Assembly: GCA_937863945.1 (NCBI GenBank)
Contig: CALMIB010000263.1
Location: 1 to 5,103, forward strand
Direction of reading: 5' to 3'
From: an uncultured Longilinea sp.
GTDB taxonomy: Bacteria > Chloroflexota > Anaerolineae > Anaerolineales > Anaerolineaceae
DNA: 5,103 nucleotides
Positions 1 through 5,103 of the stretch are shown one piece after another (position 1 is the first letter of the stretch; each line of letters starts with the position of its first letter). The notes under the pieces were generated by a model. That model made no database searches. It was not told where the DNA came from and saw only the letters and a list, made by a program, of their open reading frames with translations. The position numbers were made by a program, and so were the translations under genes.

Positions 1-1095
1 GTTCACCAGCACCAGCCCGCCGCGCTGCGCCGTGACCAGGCCGCTGAACAGCGCGCGCAGCCCGGGCGATGCGATCGCTTCGGGCTGCCAGTAGAACGGC
101 GCGCGCCAGAACAACCACCAGCCCTTCACCACCGTGCGCGCGTAAAGCAGGGGATGCTCGCGGATCAAATTGACGCTCACGCTGGCCAGTTTGCGCGAAA
201 GGTCATAAAAGCTCAACCCGGTCACCTGTTGCAGTTCAGGGATGGCGCCCCAAATGGTGTTGCCCTGCGTGCCGTACTCGGCGATGCGTTCATCGCGGTA
301 GCGCAGGTAGGTATCCCGCAGGGCGGCATCCTCGTCCGGGACGTACTCAAAGAAATAGCCGGTGTGCTGCACCAGGTGGTAGCCGTTCATCACGGTGACG
401 CTGGAGATGTGATAAGTGTTGTAAATATAGCCGATCCACAACCCGGCGATAAGCACACCCGGCAGCAGCGGCACGGCAAAAGCGGTCAGCCGGGCGCGCC
501 ACCCCTCCCGCCAGGCCGTGAACGGCAGAAAGATCGCGATCCAGAACGGAACGAAGAAGAATAGCGGGCGCGTCAACCCGGCCAGCCCACCCAACAGGCC
601 GCCGGTCAGCGCCCAGGCGATCCGCGCCGCGCCTTTTCGCCGCGCGGCTTCAAACACAGCCAGCGCGGCCAGCGCCAACCAGAAGGTGGTCAGCGTTTCG
701 GTCAGCAGGTTGGCTTCAAAAAAGAGCTGTCCCAGGTTGAGCGTGTGCGCCAGCGCGGCGGCGGCGCCAAACCCCGGTTTGCCGCTCAATTGCCAGCCCA
801 CCCAGAAGAAAATCAATGTCACCGCCAGGCCCATCAGCAATTGCAGCAGGTAAACGCGTTGATCCGGCCCGGCCCAGGCGATGAAAAGCGGATAGCCCGG
901 CGTGCGCGTGCCGTCATAGCCGTTCCAGCCGTTGAGGATCGCTTCGGCCAGGCGGCGGTAGCCGGGCGTATCGTCGTACGCAACCGCCGGGTAGAACGCC
1001 AGCATTGCCAGCCGTTCCACCGCGGCTACCGCAACAACGGCCAGCATCCAACGCAACCAGGCCGGCTGCCGGCGCAAGAAATTAGCTACGCGCAT
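1..1095 (-). CDS. GT39-like integral membrane glycosyltransferase (GT-C fold), C-terminus cut off by the window edge
   Basis: An open frame runs from ATG at 1095 to base 1 with no stop, giving 365 residues; the C-terminal part lies outside the window. A hydrophobic segment at about residues 14-34 is followed by an acidic loop, Y40-D41-D42-T-P-G-Y46, and then R64-T65-P66-G-Y-P69. This matches the first extracytoplasmic loop of the PMT/ArnT (GT39, PMT_2) family, where acidic residues act in catalysis or metal binding. Further membrane segments are seen at about 82-102, 108-125, 129-147, 164-190 and 204-224, with the family-like motifs TETL (132-135) and GLTRPLFF (173-180). After about 226 comes a soluble stretch with EHPLLYAR (313-320). 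Family members transfer a sugar from a polyprenyl-phosphate donor on the outer face of the membrane; donor and acceptor cannot be read here. The start follows the upstream stop by 30 bp, with no ATG, GTG or TTG in frame between, and has only a weak GAGA-like ribosome site. The family call is firm, the substrate unknown. Confidence 0.85.
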   Translation of the reverse strand, partial: MRVANFLRRQPAWLRWMLAVVAVAAVERLAMLAFYPAVAYDDTPGYRRLAEAILNGWNGYDGTRTPGYPLFIAWAGPDQRVYLLQLLMGLAVTLIFFWVGWQLSGKPGFGAAAALAHTLNLGQLFFEANLLTETLTTFWLALAALAVFEAARRKGAARIAWALTGGLLGGLAGLTRPLFFFVPFWIAIFLPFTAWREGWRARLTAFAVPLLPGVLIAGLWIGYIYNTYHISSVTVMNGYHLVQHTGYFFEYVPDEDAALRDTYLRYRDERIAEYGTQGNTIWGAIPELQQVTGLSFYDLSRKLASVSVNLIREHPLLYARTVVKGWWLFWRAPFYWQPEAIASPGLRALFSGLVTAQRGGLVLVN

Positions 1096-1125
1096 ATCAA
1101 AAAATCTCGTTTCGTCCTGAACTGG

Positions 1126-2253
1126 CTAATCGAAAAATCCGGCAACGGCCTGCTCGGCGCGGTTGCGCCAACTGTGCAGGCGGGCATAGCTGCGCGCCTG
1201 GTCGCCCAGCGCGTGCCGGCGGGAGGCGTCTTTGAGCAGGCCGCGCAGGGCTTTCTCCCAGGAAGGCAAATCCTCAGCCTGGCAAAAAACCGCGTTGCGG
1301 TCGTTGAGCACTTCGTGCAGCACGGGCAGATCGCTGCTGAGGATGACCCGGCCGGTCGCCAGGTAGTCAAACATCTTCATCGGCGAGCAAATATCGGCGG
1401 AGTTTCCGCCGCTGCTGCCGGCAATTTGCTTTTCATACGGCATCAACAGAAAATCCCCGGCAGCCTGATACAGGGGCAGTTGCACCTGGGCGATAAAACC
1501 GGTGAGTGTCACATTGCGGATGCCCATCTCCGCCAGGCGCGCTTTCCAGTGCGCCGTGTCCTCCTCGCGCCCGCCCACCCACAGGAAATTCATTTCCGGG
1601 AAGGCCTGCGCCAGCCCCACCAACAGGTCCATGCCGCGGCCGGCATAAAAGTGGCCGCTATAAACCGCCGTCGTGCCCTCCGCCAATCCCAACTGCCGGC
1701 GCGCCTCGGCCGGATCGGGCAGGTTGGCGTAGCGTTCCAGGTCCACCGCATTGGGCGCAACCTGCACGTGCAGGCCCTGAAGCAAAGCGCCATATTCGCG
1801 TTCCAATGCGGCCTGCAAGGCGTTGGTGATCACCAGCAGGCGTTTTTGCCCGGGCGTGGACAGCCAGCGGCGGAACAGCCACGGCCCAAACCGGCCGGTC
1901 GGGCGGTCATGCAATTCCAGCAGCACCGGGAAGCCTTTCATCTGCGCCAGCAGCGCGGCCTGCAGCGTCCAGGTGTACACCATCCAGGCATCCCATTCGC
2001 GCGCTTCATTGACGGCCGTCAATGCCAGATCGTAGCGGCGGAACACTTTGCGCGAAGGCAGCCAGGTGACGCTGAAGGGCGCCGTCAAACCATAATGCTC
2101 GGCCAGCTTCGGCCACGGAGCCGTCCGGTCGCCGGGCACGTACAGGCAAACCTCATGGCCCAACTGCGCCAGGCCGTGACAGGCCTTGACCGCCTGGATG
2201 CTGTTGGCGGTCGTCGAGGGCACTTTGGAAGTGGTGATTGCCGCGATTCTCAT
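1126..2253 (-). CDS. GT-B fold glycosyltransferase, GT4-like (cytoplasmic glycan assembly)
   Basis: This is a complete protein of 375 residues, the usual length for GT4-type enzymes. The N-terminal Rossmann half starts MRIAAITTSK with S18-I-Q-A-V22 and LGHEV (31-35), typical of the acceptor-side domain, and carries LLELHDRPTG at 111-120. The C-terminal half has APNAVDLERY (166-175), SGHFYAGRGMDLL (199-211), FLWVGG (223-228) and TGFI (251-254). The donor-site block SPMKMFDYLATG (290-301) leads into SSDLPVLHEVL (306-316). Here D296 stands where many relatives have Glu (FEYMA), a mild variation. No signal peptide or membrane helix is seen, so it is cytoplasmic or membrane-associated. It probably adds a sugar from a nucleotide-sugar donor to the growing lipid-linked oligosaccharide. 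The ATG overlaps the flippase stop by four bases (ATGA), which suggests translational coupling. The only purine-rich site, AGGA at 2256-2259, is very close to the start. Linkage and sugar cannot be predicted. Confidence 0.9.
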   Translation of the reverse strand: MRIAAITTSKVPSTTANSIQAVKACHGLAQLGHEVCLYVPGDRTAPWPKLAEHYGLTAPFSVTWLPSRKVFRRYDLALTAVNEAREWDAWMVYTWTLQAALLAQMKGFPVLLELHDRPTGRFGPWLFRRWLSTPGQKRLLVITNALQAALEREYGALLQGLHVQVAPNAVDLERYANLPDPAEARRQLGLAEGTTAVYSGHFYAGRGMDLLVGLAQAFPEMNFLWVGGREEDTAHWKARLAEMGIRNVTLTGFIAQVQLPLYQAAGDFLLMPYEKQIAGSSGGNSADICSPMKMFDYLATGRVILSSDLPVLHEVLNDRNAVFCQAEDLPSWEKALRGLLKDASRRHALGDQARSYARLHSWRNRAEQAVAGFFD

Positions 2254-3626
2254 TGTCCTGACTCTGTGCCTGCTTCCTTCGCTTCAGTTTTCGCCGCGGA
2301 ATTCAAACCGCGCCAGACCATGATACCCACCGATAGGAGAAAATAACCTGTCAAAAGCCATGCCTCCATTATATATCCGGCCCCGGGGAGCAGGATCAAT
2401 GCCAGCGCCACTTTGGCCAGCATGGACCAGAAACTGACCCTGAGCGCGTCGCCGGCCAAACCCTGCGCCAGCAGCAGCGGGCGGTTCCAGAATAAAATGT
2501 TGGCCGCCCCGTACCCGATCAGGATCACCATCAGCACGTCAAACGCGGGCAGGAAACTGCCGGAATAAATATGAAACGTCCGCCCGAACAGGGTCCAATC
2601 GCTGAACAGCACCTGGCGTCCAAAGAGCAGCAGGCCAATTGCCACGGCGGCGGTCCAACCGGCTGCAATCAACGTCACCCGGCGCAACAATTTTCGCAGG
2701 CGCGCCCACTGCCGGCTGGCGATGGCGCGGGTGATCTCGGGGTAGGTGGTGCCGATAAAGGGATTGATCGGCATGACCACCAGGTTGACGAGTGCCAGCG
2801 CGGTTTTGTAATACCCGGCCACGGTGTTGTCAAAGAAAAAGCCCACCCATTGCACTTCGCTGTCGCGGGCGAACACGTTGATGGTGCCGCTAAAATTGGT
2901 ACTGATGGCAAAGCGCGTCAACTCGCGCCAGGGCGGCAGCAGGCGCAGGTCCGCGCGCCACCAGCCCGCGCCCAGCGTGCGCGGCAGCCAGTACAGCGCC
3001 ACAAAGACCGGCGCCAATCCCATCACTACCTTGCCGGCCAGGTAGGCCAGCAGCACGCTCTGCAGGCTGGCGCCGCGCGCGGCGGCCAGCGCCACCAGCG
3101 CCGCCACCAGCACCGATTGGGCCAAGTTGATCAGCGCCTGGCTGCGGAAATGGTTGGTCACCTGCAGCACGCCGGTGGCCGTTTCGGCGGCGATGTTGGC
3201 CAGGATCGAGAGGCCGAATATGACGAACAACGGTTCGAGCGCCGCGTCCTTGGCAAAAAAGCGCCCCCCCAGCGGCGCCAGCAGCACCAACGCGCCGAAT
3301 GCCAGCAGCGAGGTGGCGGTTTCCACCAGGGCGGCCAGCCGCACCACGGCGCCAGCGCGTTCTTTTTCGCCGCGCGCCAGGGCTTCGCCCATATATTTGA
3401 CCACCACGTCGCCCATGCGGAACGACAGCAAGCGGTTGATGTTGGACACAAAGCCGGTAACGATGCCCAGCGTGCCAAACACGGCCACGCCCAGCAGGTT
3501 GGCCGTGACGATGCTTAAAATCGCGGAAATGACATTGCTGGCAAACAGGTAAGTGGAATTACGCACCACCCTGCGCAGCAGGCGGTCCTGCGTCCAGGAT
3601 TGGGCCGCGGATCGCAAACGACTCAT
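2250..3626 (-). CDS. Wzx-like oligosaccharide flippase (polysaccharide biosynthesis protein, MOP superfamily)
   Basis: This complete 458-residue polytopic membrane protein is the normal length for Wzx/RfbX-type flippases. I count about 12 likely membrane segments, near residues 22-43, 45-65, 97-118, 132-152, 165-183, 187-212, 240-255, 268-292, 317-336, 358-378, 395-413 and 417-437. Family-like features are RNSTYLFASN (22-31), then LLGVAVFGTLG (44-54), then VGFFFDNTVAGYYKTAL (261-277) and TTYPEITRAIA (293-303). The N-terminus is basic (R3, R5, R15, R18, R19), placing it in the cytoplasm, and the C-terminus ends in a short charged tail. Such proteins carry undecaprenyl-diphosphate-linked oligosaccharide units to the outer leaflet before polymerisation or ligation. 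Its ATG overlaps the epimerase stop by four bases, and its TGA overlaps the next ATG by four bases. It lies between sugar-nucleotide genes and glycosyltransferases, as expected. The gene contains a G7 tract followed closely by a T6 tract (see the repeat entry). Confidence 0.92.
   Translation of the reverse strand: MSRLRSAAQSWTQDRLLRRVVRNSTYLFASNVISAILSIVTANLLGVAVFGTLGIVTGFVSNINRLLSFRMGDVVVKYMGEALARGEKERAGAVVRLAALVETATSLLAFGALVLLAPLGGRFFAKDAALEPLFVIFGLSILANIAAETATGVLQVTNHFRSQALINLAQSVLVAALVALAAARGASLQSVLLAYLAGKVVMGLAPVFVALYWLPRTLGAGWWRADLRLLPPWRELTRFAISTNFSGTINVFARDSEVQWVGFFFDNTVAGYYKTALALVNLVVMPINPFIGTTYPEITRAIASRQWARLRKLLRRVTLIAAGWTAAVAIGLLLFGRQVLFSDWTLFGRTFHIYSGSFLPAFDVLMVILIGYGAANILFWNRPLLLAQGLAGDALRVSFWSMLAKVALALILLPGAGYIMEAWLLTGYFLLSVGIMVWRGLNSAAKTEAKEAGTESGQ
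3255..3270 (-). repeat. Adjacent homopolymers, G7 then T6 on the coding strand, inside the flippase gene
   Basis: On the minus strand the flippase codons for residues about 119-124 read GGGGGGG (3270-3264), CGC or its part, then TTTTTT (3260-3255). The reading frame is intact through both tracts (L-G-G-R-F-F). Runs of this length in a GC-rich gene are modest candidates for replication slippage. A one-base change would end the protein in its first third. Whether they vary in nature cannot be seen from one sequence. Confidence 0.6.
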
Positions 3627-4600
3627 TCAGTCATGACCTGGCTGGCCCAGTCCCGTTCGGCCAGGTACCAATCGACCAGATTTTGCACGCCCTCGCGCAG
3701 GCCCACCCGCGGCTGCCAGCCGAGCGTATCTTTGGCCTTGCGCACGTCGGCCAGGTTGTTCATCATATCCGCCGGGTGGAAGGGATGGTGCTCAATGGCT
3801 GCCTTGCGGCCCAGCATTTCCTCGATCATCGCGATCAGGCCGTTGATGGTGATCGACTCATGCCCGCCCAGGTTCATCACCTCATAGCCTAGCGGCCTGA
3901 GCCCCAGGATGGTGCCGCGCGCGATGTCATCGATGTAGGTGAAGCCGCGCGACTGCGACCCGTCGCCGTTGACGTGCAGCGTGCGCCCTTCGGCGATGCG
4001 CTGCACGAAGCGGAACATGGCCAGGTCCGGCCGCCCGGCCGGGCCATAAACGGTAAAGTAGCGGAACACGGTCACGTCAATGTGATACAGGTGGTGATAG
4101 GCGTGGCACAGCACCTCGGCAGCCTTTTTACTGGCGGCATAGGCCTGCAGCGGGTGGCTGCTGTCGGCGTCCTCAGGGGTCGGGTAAGGAGGATTGGCGC
4201 CGTAAATGGACGAGGTGGACGCCAGCACAAGCTTGCCAATGCCGTTGCGCTGCGCCAGCTCCAGCAGGTTGAGCGTGCCGGTGGTGTTTGAATCAAGGAA
4301 AGCCCACGGATCTTCCAGGCTGGCGCGCACGCCCGCGCGCGCGGCCAGGTTGATGATCGCGTCGATGCGGGGGTGTTCGCCGGCCAGGCGCTCCAGCGCG
4401 GGTCGGTCACACAAATCGTTGTGGTAAAAGTGGAAACCCGCCAACGGCTGCAGGCGCTTCAGGCGCCAGTGTTTGATGCGCACGTCGTAGGCCTGGTTGA
4501 GGTTGTCGATGCCCAGCACCGTGTGCCCCTCCGCCAGCAGCAATTCGCTGACGCGCGCGCCGATGAATCCAGCCGCCCCGGTGACCAGGTAGGTTGCCAC
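3623..4600 (-). CDS. SDR-family nucleotide-sugar epimerase, probable UDP-hexuronate (GlcA or GlcNAcA) 4-epimerase
   Basis: This complete protein of 325 residues is a typical length for extended SDR epimerases. The NAD site is TGAAGFIG (7-14, glycines 8, 11 and 14), with D32 after the second strand for the adenosine ribose. INLAARAGVRAS (83-94) is the conserved block after strand four. The catalytic set is STSSIYG (128-134), Y154 and K158 (YAASK). RYFTVYGPAGRPDLAMFRF (180-198) is characteristic of the UDP-glucuronate 4-epimerase group, and GDGSQSRGFTYIDDI (212-226) forms the substrate-side loop. HHPFHPADMMNNLADVRKAK (271-290) ends the domain. The start is GTG at 4600, chosen because the glycine motif follows at once and a good ribosome site (AAGGTGGTGAGG) precedes it. 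It shares one base with the dehydrogenase stop. Next to a WbpA-type dehydrogenase it most likely turns UDP-GlcNAcA into UDP-GalNAcA, or UDP-GlcA into UDP-GalA. The exact substrate, or a dehydratase role, cannot be settled from motifs alone. Confidence 0.88.
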   Translation of the reverse strand: MATYLVTGAAGFIGARVSELLLAEGHTVLGIDNLNQAYDVRIKHWRLKRLQPLAGFHFYHNDLCDRPALERLAGEHPRIDAIINLAARAGVRASLEDPWAFLDSNTTGTLNLLELAQRNGIGKLVLASTSSIYGANPPYPTPEDADSSHPLQAYAASKKAAEVLCHAYHHLYHIDVTVFRYFTVYGPAGRPDLAMFRFVQRIAEGRTLHVNGDGSQSRGFTYIDDIARGTILGLRPLGYEVMNLGGHESITINGLIAMIEEMLGRKAAIEHHPFHPADMMNNLADVRKAKDTLGWQPRVGLREGVQNLVDWYLAERDWASQVMTE

Positions 4601-5103
4601 TAGAGCCTCACCACCTTGGGGCTTTGCTTGCCCATCGCGCCCAACGCGTTGCGCGTGTCCACCACCAGTTGCGCGGCAGCCAGGATGGCCGGATAGTCAT
4701 ACACCCTGTGGTTGGTGATGATCACCACACAATCGGCGGCCTTCACCGCCGCCATCAGGTCGGCTACCGAATGCCGCTCGCCGTGATCCTCGCGGATGAC
4801 CGGGATGTAGGGATCGTGGTACTCCACCAGCGCGCCCTTCTGTTCCAGCAGGCCCATCACGTCCAGCGCCGGCGACTCGCGCAGGTCGTCGATGTCGGGC
4901 TTGTAGGCGGCGCCCAGCACCAGCACCTTGCTGCCCTTGAGCGCCTTGCCGGCATCGTTGAGCGCGTCCTGCACCCGGCTCACGGCAAAGCGCGGCATGC
5001 CCGTGTTGATCTCGGAGGCCAGGTCGATGAAGCGCGCGTTGTAATTGACCGAGTTCAGTTTCCAGGCCAGGTACAGCGGGTCACTGGGGATGCAATGCCC
5101 GCC
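4600..5103 (-). CDS. UDP-sugar dehydrogenase, probable UDP-N-acetylglucosamine 6-dehydrogenase (WbpA type), C-terminal part only
   Basis: The frame is open from the right edge to TAG at 4602-4600 and gives 167 residues. The Met encoded at 4998 is internal, since the family motifs begin upstream of it. The first visible residues, GGHCIPSDPLYLAWK, hold the active-site nucleophile Cys (fragment residue 4, bases 5094-5092). The GGHCIPxDPxYLxWK form is that of WbpA-like UDP-GlcNAc dehydrogenases, whereas UDP-glucose dehydrogenases have GGSCFPKD. FIDLASEINTGMPRF (25-39) belongs to the central helix. The C-terminal UDP-binding domain follows with KVLVLGAAYKPDIDDLRESP (59-78), YHDPYIP (95-101) and VVIITNH. 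The enzyme oxidises C6 of the sugar twice with NAD to give a uronic acid. About 260 N-terminal residues, including the NAD-binding domain, lie beyond the edge. It overlaps the epimerase start by one base, so the two are probably made together. The family is certain; UDP-GlcNAc over UDP-ManNAc or UDP-Glc is inferred from the motif. Confidence 0.9.
   Translation of the reverse strand, partial: GGHCIPSDPLYLAWKLNSVNYNARFIDLASEINTGMPRFAVSRVQDALNDAGKALKGSKVLVLGAAYKPDIDDLRESPALDVMGLLEQKGALVEYHDPYIPVIREDHGERHSVADLMAAVKAADCVVIITNHRVYDYPAILAAAQLVVDTRNALGAMGKQSPKVVRL
4606..4617 (-). promoter_or_regulatory. Ribosome binding site supporting the GTG start of the epimerase
   Basis: On the minus strand AAGGTGG (4617-4611) runs directly into TGAGG. 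The GAGG element (4609-4606) lies 5 bases before the GTG at 4600-4598. It sits inside the last codons of the dehydrogenase gene and decides the choice of the non-ATG start. It is the clearest Shine-Dalgarno-like site in the window; the other three internal starts have only weak ones. Confidence 0.6.

Noticed and set aside
154..853. Two overlapping plus-strand frames opposite the GT39-like gene
   Set aside because: They lie wholly antisense to a membrane protein with clear family motifs, and their composition is shadow-like.
1096..1140. Possible terminator before the T-run between the two glycosyltransferase genes
   Set aside because: The T6 run (1104-1099) is not preceded by a stable GC-rich hairpin that I can find, so intrinsic termination is unlikely and the operon probably continues.
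745..2346. Very long plus-strand open frame (533 codons) opposite the GT4 gene and parts of its neighbours
   Set aside because: It is antisense to recognisable proteins, rich in Gln, His, Arg and Ala, has no family motif and spans three real genes. This is the usual mirror of codon bias in GC-rich genes.
2571..3518. Plus-strand open frame of 315 codons opposite the flippase gene
   Set aside because: Its low-complexity, Gln/His/Arg/Gly-rich product is the expected antisense image of a Leu/Ala/Val-rich membrane protein; no motif or start signal supports it.
4600..4998. Reading the dehydrogenase as a short complete gene starting at the ATG at 4998
   Set aside because: The frame stays open to the right edge and encodes the active-site motif with Cys at 5094-5092, so this Met is internal and the gene is a 5'-truncated fragment.
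1..5103. A novel defence, mobile or otherwise undescribed system
   Set aside because: All five genes fit known polysaccharide-synthesis families, the intergenic space is about 30 bp in total, and no mobile-element, CRISPR or unexplained repeat structure is present.

Overview
The window holds five genes, all on the minus strand, that together look like the middle of a cell-surface polysaccharide cluster (exopolysaccharide, capsule or O-antigen type). The DNA is GC-rich (around 60 % by eye) with almost no intergenic space. It is clearly bacterial. The codon bias and the style of the proteins (a WbpA-type dehydrogenase next to an SDR epimerase, an oligosaccharide flippase and a GT39-like enzyme) would fit an environmental bacterium such as a Chloroflexota/Anaerolineae member. 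That taxonomic guess is weak and rests on general impression only. There are no rRNA or tRNA genes, CRISPR arrays or insertion sequences.

In order of transcription (right to left): (1) 5103-4600, the C-terminal part of a UDP-sugar dehydrogenase of the UDP-GlcNAc 6-dehydrogenase (WbpA) type, cut by the right edge just before its active-site Cys; (2) 4600-3623, an SDR nucleotide-sugar epimerase, probably a UDP-hexuronate 4-epimerase; (3) 3626-2250, a polytopic Wzx-like flippase; (4) 2253-1126, a GT-B (GT4-like) glycosyltransferase; (5) 1095-1, a GT39-like (GT-C fold) integral membrane glycosyltransferase, cut by the left edge. Genes 1/2 overlap by one base (TAGTG), and genes 2/3 and 3/4 by four bases (ATGA). 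Genes 4/5 are 30 bp apart. This is the layout of one translationally coupled operon whose promoter lies beyond the right edge.

Working model (inference): genes 1 and 2 make an activated uronic acid such as UDP-GlcNAcA/UDP-GalNAcA. The GT4 enzyme adds a sugar to a lipid-linked oligosaccharide on the cytoplasmic face. The flippase moves the lipid-linked unit across the membrane. The GT39-like protein transfers a sugar from a polyprenyl-phosphate donor on the outer face of the membrane. No polymerase (Wzy), chain-length regulator or initiating phosphoglycosyl transferase is visible, and these may lie outside the window.

I found no convincing previously undescribed system. The best second looks are the likely UDP-uronate pathway, a G7/T6 homopolymer pair inside the flippase gene, and a small direct repeat plus a lone in-frame TAG at the junction of the two glycosyltransferases.
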